Source: Symsagittifera roscoffensis (Eukaryota > Xenacoelomorpha > Acoela > Convolutidae). Taken from it: 64,000 nt of DNA. Below are positions 37,501-50,893 of this stretch, in pieces (the stretch's first letter is position 1; every line of letters starts with the position of its first letter). The DNA lies in NCBI RefSeq assembly GCF_963678635.1, contig NC_087065.1, positions 13,990,743-14,054,742 of the forward strand, given 5' to 3'. A model generated the notes under the pieces. That model was not told the DNA's origin, did no database searches, and saw nothing but the letters and a program-made list of their open reading frames with translations. Made by a program: the position numbers and the translations under genes.

Positions 37501-40500
37501 TGGAAACTTTCTGAAATCGATTTTTTTATTGATATTTGAAGCAAATAGCTTTCTTTGGTTCATTTGAATATTGAGAAAAGCATCAATTGAGTTAACTTAT
37601 TACTAATCGAATGTCAAAAGACATGCTATCAAAAGCCTAAAGGTGCCACAAATAGTGGCACCAATATTTGCGACTGAGGTTAGAAAAAAAAGAAAAGTGG
37701 TAATATACTACTTACGTTCACTTAAATTCACAAGTCTAATATGTATTGAAAAACATCATTCATCAAACGGTAACTGAGCAGACAAAATTTGAGAATACAA
37801 ATGAACAGAAAATAGCTGTAAAAACTTTCGAGCTATAAAATCTTAAACTACCGTTTTTTGCCTTCCTCCTTCCCTTCAAGAGCACAAATGCAACAAAAAA
37901 TGTTTTGACCCTTCAAATATTAGGCAAATAAACAGATATATTATCAGCCGAAACCATTTAGGCCGAAGAAAGAAAAAGTGAAATGAGAACGAAAACAATC
38001 AGCAAAAAAGGCTAAAAATCTGTTTCGAGGCATTGCATCAGGAAAGATGCCAATCGCAAGCGTAATAAAACTACCCCAATGTAAGAAAACTAGATCACTC
38101 GGTTATGTTGATACTTACAAAATATCTTCAGACTAGTTTTGATAATGAAAACATGTGCTAGAATTACGCCCTGTATCAAAAGCTAGGAACTGTATCAAAT
38201 GCTAGAACTACATGCTGTAGCACCTCTTATATGGAAATCAAAAGTATAGAGATAAACTTTAAGTGACGGTCTTGTAAAGTGACCATAGAGACTTGTTCGC
38301 GATTATAAGACACTGGCTCTCTCAATTGTAATTTGAAAAAAAGTTTTAAGATTTATGCTCAAGTACCATGACTATGTTGGCGAGGTACGCTGCAAGTAAG
38401 GCGTAGACTCCTGCTGAGGCACCGCACAGATACACGTTGGGGTCAATCACCGCAGTCGCCAGAGACCCTATACATACACATATTAAGCTACACAGTATTT
38501 GGACAATACTGACAACATTTATAACAGAGGCGAAGCTGCACTTCGCAAACATTATATCAAAAATGGAGTCTTTATATCAAAAAAGCTGAAAATTACAAAA
38601 ACAAGTCAAGAAAGACAATACGCTTTGAAAAAAGAAGAACTAGCTGACAGCCGTATGTAAATTTCTAACGTATCGTGTCTTTCATGTGCGGAATTAAATT
38701 AGTTGACACGATATTCCTCACCTGCCATGACTCCTGTGAAGTAGATGATGATCATGCGAATGGGTCCATGCACTATTTCCAGAAGTATGCCCACTACCAG
38801 CTGGAATATCAAGTTTGCTCCAATGTGCTCAATCCTGTAACATCGCAACAAAAATATTCCCAATTCACTACATGCTTATTATTACAGGACTAATCTCAAG
38901 CCCGAACATTTTCAACGCAGCTTCTTTACTTCGAATTTTTGAAAACTGGAAGTTGATAAGCTAGCATAATTTTCGGTAATCATTCCTTCGGGAGCGAGGG
39001 GATAACCGCAGTCATTACTTTGATACCCAGCTGTTCATTTATTGTTTTGGTTGAAAACAGTTGGCCAGAAGGCTCTTTCAAGACCATTGCCTATTGAACG
39101 CACATTTATGCGAACGATAAGTTTGAACTCCAAGGCTGACTAATGTTATGTTATATAAGTTTTCCCATTAGAGGTAATGTATATAACTAAGATAACACGA
39201 TATTTTCATTTTTAATTTTTCTTCAAAATAAATTAAAGTCGGCAGATTTTAAAGATTTTTGTGATATAATAGTCTAGTGCAAAAAGAAAACAGAAACACG
39301 TGTAGAAGCACTAACCCTGCATGTACTAGTAAGTAGGTGAAGAATCTCCACACTTCGACGTGCTTGCTGGGGTTGAAGATGAAGATACTTTGGATGGGCA
39401 CTGGCTCAGTCAGTCCTATCTCGCCCATGTCCACGCAGTAGTAGATGAACACTATCAGCTAAAACATATCATCTTCTTTACATTTTTAACTTCACCGTCA
39501 CAATTGGTGTGTGAAATCTCTTCCCCGCCCACTATTTTTAATACCCCATCTCTATACCCCGTCACCTCTTTTTAACAGCTTTTTGCGACAAACGTACAAT
39601 TCTCTTAAAATTTTTGTGATGCTACCAAAAAGTACCAATAGATTGATTGGCAAAGCATTGCAACAGCCAGAAAAGAGCCAAACAGTATGCCTTTTGCAGC
39701 GTTCTGCTGTATTGCTTCATGATGCGCAGTGTTCTTACTTCGGCTAGCGATATGAGTGGTATGAAGACTGGGATCCATCCATCTTCGGACATGACGTCCG
39801 TGTATGTCTGCATGCGGCTGTCACTCAACAGTGCCTCCCGCATGGCCACATTGGCCAGTCTGCCCCTGAACCTCTTCCTCACTTTGTCCCTCATCTGCCT
39901 AACATCTTCACTCATCCTCACGTCCTCGTCTGTTGTCGTATTGCCCATCATCTAAACATTTTTTTTTTAATTAATTTTTTTTTTCATTTTAATATTATTC
40001 AGGGTAGGTGTCTAGAGTTTGTTGTAGTGGGCAATGCTGTTGCCCTTTGTTTATCCCCTCAGAGTCATAAAATAGTTTTGGTGATAGTTTGAAATGAGCT
40101 TAATTGATAACTCATGCTATTGTTATATGATTGAGAGAAATGAATTCTTTCTAACATCACGAAGAGACTAGGGCAAAGAGGATAAATCTACTGTCACCGG
40201 ACATAGAGAAGTTAGAATTTGCTCAAATAGGTTCTTTCGGAAGCTGATTATGTCGCGGAAAGACAGCGGACTAAAAATTAAGATATACTTGGTCTCGCGT
40301 CGAAAAAAGGTCGTATCTATGCTAACGATTCAGAAATTGAAAGGTCCTGGGCGCTTATACCAAAAAGCTGGACAATCAGACAACATAACTGCTGATGAGA
40401 TTATTTTGCTAGCATCGGAGAAGTCAGCTTTCCAAAACATTTGCTGGAATCCGTGGCAGATTTAGGGGGGGGGGGGACTTACGCCTTCCTTCTCAGACCA

Positions 40501-41783
40501 ACCCGAAAATTTTTCTACCTTTGGCGCCAATATAAACTAATTTTGAAGTGGAGCGCGTGCCAAAACTCCAAAAAAGTGTCCAAAAACGGTTGCTCAAAAT
40601 AGGGTCTTTATAATGTTCTGGGAGAGCTCGGAAAATCAATTTGGTCGACCTAAAAAAATCGACAAACTTTTGAAAATCCGCCCCCTCGAGAAAATCCTTG
40701 ATCATCTCATGTTTGAATAGTTCTTTTGTTAGCTATTTTCGATCTTCAGCGCAAACTTACTCATAAAAAGGTATGCTGGAAAATTGATGTTTTTTTTGCA
40801 GGACACGTAACTCTTTCAATATTTTGCCCGTTGTTTTTCCGCAACATATGAGTAAGTCAAGATCAACGGCTTCGAAGGAACATATTTGAGCTCATACATT
40901 CGAATTCCTTGTGTGGCTTGCCAAGATAATTAAACAGCAAGGACACCTTGGAAACAAGTAAGAGTTTTTGTGCAAAAGACTGGCTTCTGATTGTCAACAA
41001 ATAAAGTTTATAGGAAAAATACGAAAGATAAGCATTGTTTCAACTTCAAACTTGCTATGCGGTTTTATAACTCGATTTATCAGACTTAAAAAGTGAATAG
41101 TCAGCCTTAAGAATTTTTTTCGAAATTTATCTATGTAAATAGAGATACCAGTCTATCTGTTCATCTCCTGCAAAAGCTTTCAACTCATTTCAATAGTTAA
41201 AATATTATTTCATAACAAGAAGCGAGGTTGCAGGGCAAGTAAGATATATGGATTCTAAAGAGACTCACGAAGTCGAGGAACTCCTGCCGAGTGAGGTATC
41301 CATCCTGGTTCCTGTCGGCGAAGTCCAGCAGGTGTTTGATCCTGTCGGGCGCCAACTCCTCCCTCAAGCCCCCCTCGTGCAACAGGCGCTTGAACGTGTC
41401 TATCGTGATGAAGTTCTGTCTATGCACGTCATACTAGAACAAAAAAAAAAAACAGAACCTAATTATAGCATCATAACCACTCAGCAAACAAACCTCAAAA
41501 GTATGTACTAATTGCCATTTACAACGCAGAAAGATCTTCAAATACACCAGTAGCTTTTATTAATTTCAATTCACTCCAATGAAGAACAAAATTTGGAAAA
41601 AAGTTTGCAATAAGAGAAAACATCCGAACCCTACTTATATGAGCACTATTGGTTCACCAGAAAGCGTGAAGACTCTACCACGCCAAATACTTTGCTACAT
41701 TGTAGCAGAAATGCATTGAAGTCTGAACTTACGTTAGTGAAGACTTCGTCCCATCTTCTCCTCTCTTCTGCAGACGAACCCAT
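34542..41783 (-). CDS. RHBDL1/3: EF-hand rhomboid intramembrane serine protease (RHBDL1/3 type)
   Basis: Eight exons: 41733-41783, 41269-41433, 39739-39951, 39316-39458, 38722-38834, 38367-38467, 35891-35951, 34542-34786. All are GT-AG and in phase, giving 363 aa from the ATG at 41783. Residues 57-68 form a canonical EF-hand loop ([12 protein letters not shown]), preceded by a degenerate one. The rhomboid domain follows, with HAGIEHIGAN (H194/N198, oxyanion side), VHGPIRM, the catalytic serine motif GASAG (Ser246) and the catalytic His308 in AYMAHIFG, then a last hydrophobic segment. The EF-hand N-terminus and NIVMNWSEM match human RHBDL1/RHBDL3, which I cannot separate here. Role by family: cleaves transmembrane segments of membrane proteins. 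The exon holding the ATG has eight in-frame-compatible bases upstream (DSA), so an earlier start in another exon is possible. Confidence 0.92.
34940..35770. mobile_element. Foldback/MITE with long inverted ends in rhomboid intron
   Basis: CAGTGCTGATTTAAATT at ~34944 is matched in inverse by AATTTAAATCAGCACTG ending ~35777. Similarity continues inward for roughly 80 bases (GACAAAACGAA, ACGCGTTTTT, AATTGRGTTAG). A second copy of the inner end, GACCTGACAAAACGAAC, starts near 35214, and related blocks recur in both orientations, so the element is compound. TA precedes the left end and TGTA follows the right; Tc1/mariner-type origin is possible but not proven. Confidence 0.6.
35493..35565. repeat. 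Perfect 19-bp inverted repeat at the centre of the foldback element
   Basis: GGTACAATTTTAGTTCCGA at 35493-35511 and its exact reverse complement at 35547-35565, with further imperfect pairing outward through AAAATGGGNCATTTT. Confidence 0.85.
35952..38366 (-). other. Rhomboid intron 6 with SINE-family copies
   Basis: The segment at 36907-37730 is a diverged copy of the dispersed SINE: CGCAGAAGCGAACCAAAGCTTTGC at the start, a tRNA-like core near 37195-37290 and a TATTTGCGACTGAGGTTAG block at ~37665. An isolated end, CACACAGGCAAAGCAGAGCTTCGCG, is at 36363. Long overlapping frames here come from the repeat and are not genes. Confidence 0.5.
38521..38553. repeat. SINE-family end fragment
   Basis: AACAGAGGCGAAGCTGCACTTCGCAAAC, the conserved hairpin end (GCGAAG/CTTCGC arms), just inside the intron upstream of the catalytic-serine exon. 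Confidence 0.5.
39952..41268 (-). other. Rhomboid intron 2 with G-rich dispersed repeat
   Basis: At 40450-40690 GGCAGATTTAGGGGGG, TTTGGCGCCAA, GTCCAAAAACGG and CCGCCCCCTCG resemble the G-rich repeat at 14.9 and 60.3 kb. No coding sequence recognised. Confidence 0.4.
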
Positions 41784-41923
41784 GGCCGAGTCTGAAGAGA
41801 AAATTAAAACATTTAAAAAAAATTCAATAAATCAAAAACTTTTAGGTTATTTCTTCAAAGAAATTTGAATAAAAACAAGCAAGATATCCGCATTGGCATC
41901 GAATTCAGGCCGAGGATGGAAAG

Positions 41924-42150
41924 GGTTAGCAGTGGTGAAGTGGTTACGTCTCCGCCTCTCAATCGAAAGGTCGGATGTTCGAGGCCCACCATGATCCGTG
42001 CTCGTTGCTTGAGGGTGAGGCAACATTACCCAGCCCAGAAGAATAACCAAAAAAATTGCATGTAGTTCTTAAGCAGGGGCACAACAGCGGTTCGCCGTGA
42101 TGAGCTGTACAGCTCGTATGTTGGTCCTATCCCTCGTGGATTAAAAAAAA
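41924..42150 (+). mobile_element. tRNA-derived SINE with A-rich tail
   Basis: The head GGTTAGCAGTGGTGAAGTGG followed by GGTCGGATGTTCGAGGCCC gives clear A- and B-box signals. A ~150-bp tRNA-unrelated body then ends ATTAAAAAAAA at ~42149. It lies just upstream of the first annotated rhomboid exon, in the rhomboid sense-opposite orientation. Not a functional tRNA, because the anticodon arm is mismatched. Confidence 0.65.
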
Positions 42151-45100
42151 TGATTTTGGTTAGTCTCGAAAATATGACCATTGTTACCAGCGAAAAATTC
42201 CAAAATTTGTCTTGAGATCACCGAAATGGATAAAACTTTAATACCGTCTCATGTCAGTTTTTTCCAAATAAATCCACAAAATATCAGACAAAAGATGGCT
42301 GATTTTTGCAATCAAAATCCACTTTATTGTTCTAGATAAAGAAATGCTTAATTTCCATTATGTTTTAATTGCAAAAGAATCTCAGTTACAAATGAATGTT
42401 CCGGGATTCTTATTTCATACAAAGCAGTGACAGAACAATGACCTACAAACTACTTACTTTGAAAGGCGGTTTCCTAGCTGTTGTTTGAAGTCTGGCAAAA
42501 ATTGGTGCGATCTTTTTTAGTTGTTCGTATAATGCAAAAACTATAACGTAGACAAAATAGTCTCTAAAATAAAATTTTACCAGTTGACTAACGAATATGA
42601 GAATGTGCTTAAAATTTAATGAGATTGAAAATCGAACATTCTTAAGTTTATATTGACTTAGCAAGACAACACTGAAAAAACAAAACATCACCATTCAAAA
42701 GAAGAACAGTTTAAACTCAGAAAATCCTCCTTTGATTGAATTTGTCTGATCTTAAATAAAATCTAATCAAGACAGGACAGCCGTTTGCTATGCAAGTATC
42801 ACAAAATTTTCCGACTGAAATAAATTATTTGAAAAAATCGAAAGTAAAGACATTTTTTTTTCAATTTTTTTTAGTAACTTACTGTCATGTTTTGATAACG
42901 AAAGAAAGAATTCGGTCGAAAACTGCAATATGGAACGAAGAGAAAAAAAGATACCATACAAATATAGCATGAAAAATTATTGCGCACCAAAAAAAACCGT
43001 TGTCGAAAAAATTATCGAAAAACTATATTCTACCATAATTTTCATGTTTGTAGCAATCTGCTATAAAGAAGTTCCTTTCGATAAAAATGTCAACTAGGAC
43101 AACTGTATGTTAAATAACCATCGCAACAAAGATTTAAGAAGCGGCGATAGAGCCGACGATACTAGAGCAGACGCCCGTTGAGCCAAAAAAGTTTTTATCA
43201 GCGATAACTTGAAACTCAAAGAACTCTTCTCTTAACACATAAATATTTAATAGCTCAGACGACGCAAAATGAGGCACAAAGCCAATATGATATGTGCCGA
43301 GAGCTTTCAAGACAAAAAAAATGGAAAAAAAAAAACAAACAGGAAATTTTGCCAAACCAAGTTGTTAACATTACAACCAACATAAAACGCATATTTCCGA
43401 TAAAACAGGAATTTAAAAAGCAAAAATGCTCATAAAAGTCTTGTACCCGGTTGCAATATCACAGCTTGTGACAAGGGTTAACATAATCATAGCAAAAAAA
43501 GCTATAGCTAGCTAAAAACAAACTACGCAACAATAAAAACGCTATTGCGACTTCTTTGCTGTTTTCCACGCAACTCAAAAAATTCAAACCGATTCTTCTC
43601 GACACTTTTGTAACTTTTTTTATTATTGATGGCATCAGAGTAGAGAGCTTTTCCCTCGAATTATTCTGGAATGTATTTGAGCTACCTGATTTTGCGCTGA
43701 AAACTAAAAACGCTCAAGTTAGTTTCTTTCCCACTTCGTGGTCGGAATGAATAATCAGACTATTTAAGCAAGGTTCACATGTCCAACCACGCACCACGAA
43801 TAAAAAAAAAGAAAAAAACATATTGTCCTTCAAACGACGCAGTATGAGGCCACCAAGCTCATATAAGATGAGTCAAAAACGTTTATAAGACAAATATACA
43901 TCAAGTCGAAAGAAAAAAAAGCTAAAAGGGAAATAATAAAAACTTAAAAGTTGATTTGCAATCAACAAACACAAAATTCAAAATGAACTGAAAATAATTC
44001 GCTAGCGCAGATATCTTTTGGTACAAATCATTCAGTGATTTTGTTAGACAAGTTGTCAGCCTGAAAAGCCTATATTCCGATTTGATAACGCTTGCTCATC
44101 AGAAGCTCCAACTCGCGCACATTGAAAAACAAGAACCCAATTATTCAGAGGAAATTATAAACACGAACCCTTAAAATGAGCTCAATTTGAATTAACTCAG
44201 ATAGGAAATCAGTTAAGTAGAGCAAATTATATCACCTCAAATTTATTTGAATTTCCAAATCCTTTATGACTTACTTTTTTAAAAGCGCTAACTTAAAGTC
44301 AAAAACTAAGCTACTTTTAATCTAACTCTAAAAACGAGTTTTCAGTTTAGCACCAAGCTCAAATTTTGGGTTCCGCGGGAGCTTGAAATATTAATATCTA
44401 AGTTGAACTAAATTTAAGCTCCATGATTCGCGCACCACTCCCATATTTGTTGCCGCAAATAATCATTTGTCTTCCATTTGGTCCATGAAATTGAAGCGAG
44501 ATTAAAAAGATATGAAAAATCAAACCGCAAAAAAAGAACACGAAAAGCTTCAACTAAAAAAATTCCACAAAACTTGAAAACCCTTTATAAATAAAAATCA
44601 CTTCTATTTTGAAACTTTAACGATTCCAGTAAAAAACGAATTCTCAATTAGGTGTACTAAGTCCCCCTGAATGTGAATTTTTAAAGCCCATGAAACAAAT
44701 TCGGATTGCTTTTTCAAAAACCTCAAACCTAATAGGAGGAGTTGAAAAAAACCACATCAACAAAAAACCACATCAACAAAAACGGATTTTTTATCAGCTG
44801 ATATTGAACAATTGCACAGAAAGAGTTCGAGATAGAATTCAGCAAAAAAAATCGGGACCAATATTTCATTTAAAAAAAAACAGATTAATTTCACATATAT
44901 GATTGCATGTACAAAATTTCTTGTCAACTTCCAAACAAACTGATACTGAGCAACTGAAATTACGTCAAAATAAATTTCAGACAAAAACAATCAGCCAAAT
45001 ACGATTCGTCAAAAAAAATTCAAATCGCTTCTTACGATTACTTTTGTCAAAAACATAATGAAAAAATATGCTGCTTGAAAAATATTTGAAAAAAAAATTA

Positions 45101-48100
45101 TCTTAGAAATAACGCTGATCAACTAGGAGCCCAAAAAAATAAAGTCAAAAAAATCTAGATTGGAGAATTTCAAAATGGTTCGAACGGCAACTTTTTCTCA
45201 AACCACGTCGGTCAAGTCTCTACTAACTTTAGGTTATGTGGTCTTTAAAATACTGAGATTATTAAAAATCCACATTAGCAAAATAAATCACCTCAAACTA
45301 TCTTGGAAATCAACTACAACCAAATTTAAAAGAAGTCTGTGCTTTGTGGACTAAGCCGATATCAAACAGACAACCGAGAGTAGTAGAAAGGTATAGAAAA
45401 ACGGTTAAAGAAAAAAACAGGTCTAATCAGGACACAAAGCCGAAGATTTTGTCGTACCAGGCATTGGCTTTACATCTACGCCACACGGACAAAATCATCT
45501 ATTGTATTTGAAATAATTCACATAATTATAAAGCAAGTTGAAATACGTGTTTCATTATCACGTGTGAAATCTGACTAAACATTTCAAGGAAAAAAAATGG
45601 TTGAATTATTGCTATTAGCAAATGTAATGAGATGGAATTTTTTGTATTTTTGAGAATCATAGCAAGAACAATGTCTAGATAGCGTTGATATTAAAATCCA
45701 AATACAAAAGAAAAACAAGGACAGCCGGTTACTGTGCAAGTAGCACAGAATGTTCAGACCATAGTCTTGAAAAACTTTCGAAGTATTTTTCCTACAATTT
45801 AGGCATATTCGACAGTTATAAAAAATAGGCAAATTGGAAAAAGTTTTGGTGAAACAATTAATAGAAAACGAAGAAAAAAATCACAAAAAAATTTGAAAGT
45901 TTTTGATTCCCAAAATGGCTCAAACAAACTCCAAAAACTAACTTTACTCAAGCCTGCTCGCTCACCTTATTCGCGACCATAAATCGAAAATTTCCAACGG
46001 GTTTTTCACAATTATTAAATATCGCTCGAATCGCAACTGAAAGTGCTTTATTATGGTAATTAACTCAACACTTTCCGATGATTATTAGCGGTACCTGATT
46101 TTGCGTGAAAATGGTCTCAACAACAACTCAGAAGCAACTTTTAAATAACGTTTTTTCTTCAGACTATTTTCTTGACATTTTTTTTTGCTTTGGACGTAAG
46201 CCGTAATCAGGATTAACTTAGTGCAACAGAGATTTACAGGTTAATTTAAATTTATTTAACAAAGTTTATTCAGATATTACGATATCTCCCAAAAATGCCA
46301 TCTGATTGTTTTTCCTTCTGATTTTAGCTGAAGCTCTAAATTCAGGAAAACGGAAAGATAACAAAAATGCAAATCATTGATTTCTTCAAGTAAGCGGGAT
46401 ACAATGCAATGATTTCAGATAAAACATCCGCTGCGCTAATTTTGCTGTTTGTTTCATGTCGAATTTTACGTAATTATTGAATTCAAGACAATTATACAGG
46501 TAGGGCTGAAAACAACGATACTTCTGAAAATGAAAACTGAAACCCTTCAGTTCCCGAGCTTGAATGAAAGTTTTTATGGCAAACTAAAATAGAGCGCATG
46601 CTACCTGTTTCAAATGTAGATCAGAGCAGAAAAAAATTCCAGTGCAGAGCAAAGATTTGGAAATCATCAACTTTTTTCAGAATTACTAGCCGACAGAAAG
46701 ATTCCAGTGATACTTGATACTAAAGCGGAATACGCTACTTTTTGAAACTTATCACAAACTGAATCACAATTAACGAAGCGAAAATCAATGAGCCGGACTC
46801 CACTATTTCTGCTTATATTCAGAAGCTATCCTTCAACAAGCATGATTGACTATTTTAAAAACATAATGAAACAAGGATAGCCGGTTGCTGCGCAAGACAG
46901 AATTTTCCAACGACATCCAAAAAAAAACTACAAAAAAGAAGAGTACAAAAAGTTCATTTACAATACGTCGTGCGATGAGAGAACTATACGAACGTAGAAA
47001 GGTACATAATTAGGCATAATCGAAAAAGTTTGCTTCAAAATTGAATTGAAAAAAAAGAAGCGAATTCTTTTTTGCCAAAGGAGCGCTAAATGAAGTTCAT
47101 GAAATTTGATTTTCAGGGATATCAAGTTTTCAGAGCTGAAATAACCAAATTTTATTTAACGAACGTTACTCGATCGCCTTACTCGCTCTAAATGAGACTA
47201 AAAATCGAAACATTCACGCCGGTAATTCTCGTCACTGAGACAACTTTTTGATATATTTTCAATTTTCAAATGTCGTTTGAATCACGACTGAAGCAGCTTT
47301 AATACGATATATCACTTGACCTATTCCAATGATTATTTGTGGTACCTGAATTTTCTAGAAAAAAACGCACCCGAATACAAATTTCTTCGCCATTTACAAT
47401 TAAAGATAACTAATCAATCAGTCATAGCTTCTATCGCACAATTTCTGAAAAAGGAGAAACTATAATTACTGAAAAACAACAAAACAGTATTTATAGTTTT
47501 TTCTTTTAATTTTGTAATCTGATAAAATCATACATTTGGATTTTTTAAAACTGCGTTAACTTTTTCTCTCAATTGTTAGAGCAAAAAATCATTTATCAAA
47601 CATGACCAAAAAATCACAGAAAACCTTTCAGCATACAATTGAAATCTAAAAAGGGTTTACATCAAAATTGGACCGAAAGCAAACAGAAACCGCTGGTGAG
47701 CCATATAATTGACAAAAGACAAATAAAAAGTTAACTGGCTTAAGAATCCTACTTGGAGAAAAAACTCATACTGGAAACGACGCCGATTAATTGGGAGCCA
47801 AAAAAAAAATACAATCCGACCATAATTGTAGTTATCAATTATGTCGTCGGAAAAGCCATCTGCGCAGTTTAAAACACTACGATAACGTGCAGAAATCGAA
47901 AAATCGTTTCTTTTTTCATAAAAACTTTCATTTTTTTTCATAAGAACTTGCAAAAAATATCCACAAAAAACCATGGAACCCAAATAACTGCGCTATTGAG
48001 AAGGTCATATGGACATAAACAATGTTTAGAAAATCCAACCTTCAAAAAAGTTACTTGCTGCGTGGCATAGCCGGAAAAAAAAGAAACAGACAGACAATAG

Positions 48101-49305
48101 TAGGAAAAGCATAAAACTCCGGTCTGCATGTAAAAACGAGTCCCGCCACATGGACAAAATCAGCTATTTTAATATATGAAATTCGCACGTCTGTAAATTT
48201 CGTGAATCGAAAACGATACTTTAATTGTAGAAGGTAAAAAACTTCCTTTGCAAATTTTTTACCGAGGTTACCATGTAACCAGAAAATCTCACCTGACTAT
48301 TTTCCTTTCTTTCAAATCCTTTAGACGCAATCAGGATCATGGAAAAAGAACGTGACAATTATTAGAAAAAGCTATACTAACATCTATTTGCAAAATCTTT
48401 GCCATGTGATAGAATAACCCACGGAATTTCAGTCATATGAATTTCAGGTGTCCATAAATGTAGTGGAGACACTTATGTAGGTCGTCGAAAACAACCTGTT
48501 CGCCGTCAAATTCAAGAAAAGAAATTGAAAAATTAAGAGAAAACAAATATGGCAGAAAGAAACCTTACTTCTGTCAAGAAAAATAGATTTTTCTGTCTGG
48601 CTAAAAATTCTATAGAAATAACGTTTTAGTCTTCGAAACAGTGTCTCGAAACGGCTTCTTTAACTGAATTCAGAAGACTACAAGTTTCCTGAAAAATGCA
48701 AAAACTATATTTAACAAGCGACAACATGGCACAAAAAATTTACAAAAATCAACAGAAAACGAAACAAAAATTTAGAAAAATTCTGGCAAACATTTCTCGA
48801 TAAATTTTTTGAAATTAAGTTTGTGTCATTCGATCCAGACTGAAAGAGCTTTTAGGTTCTACCAGTGAAAGCATCCAGCACCTTGGTGCGTCGAAAAAGT
48901 CCTTAATTTGATTCTAGTTCGTGATGTCGACAGAGCTACTTTGGTGTAACTTTGCGTACTTATTGCAAGCCTATTGAAACTTTTTGTTAAATATTTAAAT
49001 TATCCTTGCGTTTCGCTAATTAAACACAAGTTTCCGCCATGTTCTTGATTCATTTCCTGTTACATACTACAAAGATCCATTTAAATTTCCCTGTTGATTA
49101 GTTTCTAGTGTATGATTCTTTCGAATAAGACGGCCCGCGTTTGATACCATGGCTTTTCTGGATCTCAATTCTCAGAAGCTCATTTTGAATCTCAACAAAA
49201 ATCAACTGAACTGATTGAAAGACAAAAGAAAAAGTTTAAAGTTTATGTTAAAATAAATTGATATTGATTAATTCATTTGAAATATGTTGTCATAGCTGCA
49301 CGGCG
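42151..49305. other. Gene-free region of decayed interspersed repeats
   Basis: No exon recognised in about 7 kb. A repeat pair begins GGACAGCCG at 42773, 45717 and 46873 (ACAGCCGGTT-GCTGTGCAAGTA-CACA) and reaches a GGTACCTGATTTT block near 43681, 46091 and 47330. CCACACGGACAAAATCA at 45482 is close to CCACATGGACAAAATCA at 48149. GAGGC..AAGCC/CAATATGATATG blocks at 43260 and 43840 match those at 58.9-59.3 kb. All copies are diverged. Confidence 0.45.
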
Positions 49306-49313
49306 GACGAGAT

Positions 49314-49778
49314 GGGGGCGTTAGACAGTGCCGAAGTTAGAGAGTGCCGAAAAAGGCGGGAAATATTGGAACGCAATTTAAGAGGCTAGCTTTTGGCGGG
49401 AAAATTAATAATGACACTTGAAACTTGTTCAGACTCAATTTTGGCGCCAAAATCGATGAGCAAACAAAACTTTCTTTTCTTTTGTTTTCGGCACCCTCGC
49501 TTGGGTGATAGAATGCTACTAAGTTCTTTAATTCCTGAAACACAGACCCTTAGACACAACTAGCACTCGTATCGGATTCAAGTGAGCGGAGCGAAGCGGA
49601 GCGAACGTATGGTCCTTGCCAAATATTAGCGGGCCATGCCTCGCTGAAAACACTAATTACACCCACCTCGGCACTCAATTTTCATTTTCGGCACTCTTTA
49701 ACAAATTTTCATTTTCGGCACTCTTTAACAAATTTTTGTTTTCGGCACTCTCTTACTTCGGCACTGTCTTACCCAACC
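49314..49778. mobile_element. 465-bp MITE with 8-bp target duplication
   Basis: The left end GTTAGACAGTGCCGAAGTTAG continues AGAGTGCCGAAAA; the right end is its inverse, TTTTCGGCACTCTCTTAC then TTCGGCACTGTCTTAC, about 40 bp of inverted repeat. GACGAGAT flanks both sides (49306-49313 and 49779-49786). The 8-bp duplication suggests hAT or another 8-bp superfamily. No ORF of note inside. Confidence 0.75.
49677..49760 (+). repeat. ~29-bp tandem repeat inside the MITE
   Basis: TTTTCGGCACTCTTTAACAA followed by ATTTT occurs in about three near-identical copies next to the right inverted repeat. The motif CGGCACTCT is also part of the terminal repeat. Confidence 0.75.
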
Positions 49779-50354
49779 GACGAGATTGGTTCGATCACAT
49801 CTTTATAAGCAACAAAAAGGGAGGCAAAGATAGAGAGTGAGATAGAGGAAGAAAGAAAGAGTATTTAAGGTTACTTTTTAAGACACTTTAAGCTTCTAAG
49901 CGGATGGCGAAACCCAAATGTAAGACTGAATGCAATCGGATGTAAGAAGGTGGTACGTCACAAAATACAAATTTGATACAAAACAAAATTTAACTTAACG
50001 TTTTGTCGCTAATGATCACAAGAAGAATTGCGAAAACTAGATAGGATTTAGTTTAGTGGCTGAAATGTGAGAGATAGTGATACATACTACTTGCTAAGCA
50101 CCAAACACCGAAAGAAAAACAAAAAAAAATAATTTTGGAATGCGCAACAGTTTTGAAATTCGTTTATGATCGTTGTAGTTAAGCAAAAAAACAAGGCGAA
50201 ATAAGGTACTTAACATAAAGGTCTTTATAACGTATATTTACAACTTTATGAGAAAATTAAATTCGGTACATTTTTCAGAGTGTAGTTGGATATCAAGATC
50301 TAAAATTCTATAAAAAATCATCTTGAGATGAGTTGATTTTTGTTCATTAATAAT

Positions 50355-50360
50355 TTTATT
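50355..50360 (-). terminator. Possible poly(A) signal for the zinc-finger gene
   Basis: AATAAA on the minus strand about 534 bases after the stop codon; the nearest canonical hexamer I saw. Confidence 0.3.
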
Positions 50361-50893
50361 ATAACATTAGGAAACTCAATTTTTATATAGAAAAATCACA
50401 AATCAACTCATGACAAGTTTTTCTTTTTAATCAGTGAAAAGACGATGTGCTTTAAAGTAAGCCCTGCACCAAGTTTATCCCATTTTGAAATCATCAACTC
50501 ATTCAGGTTAGCAGCTTCAAAATTGTGACCAAACATAACCCATGACTTAAGTACACTTGCTGCGCAAGACTTCTTTAGGTTCTTCAAACCTCATATTGCT
50601 TAGCTATTATATACAAAGTGAAGGCATTTATGTGAACTTAAAAAAGAAAGACCATGATAAGTTTGTTGACTAGACTAAAACTTTACATTAGAAAATAGGC
50701 GACAGAATCTGATATGCGAAATAACTGAAACTTCTCTTGGAAGACCTAAATGACATCATCGTCCTCGTAATAAACCCTCGTTAGTCACGTGACCTTACTA
50801 TTGACATGTGTAATGTATTGGAACTCTCCTCTAGTGTCATGTGGCAGGAGCTTCTAACTTTGGATATGTGACCTTGGGTGACCTCAGGTCAGA

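Noticed and set aside
36972-37539. Overlapping 160- and 184-codon frames on opposite strands
   Set aside because: They coincide with a diverged SINE-family copy, are low-complexity (Phe/Leu/Lys/Asn from A/T runs), and lie in a rhomboid intron.
41924-41990. A functional tRNA gene
   Set aside because: A and B boxes are present, but the anticodon arm is mismatched and a SINE body with A-rich tail follows.
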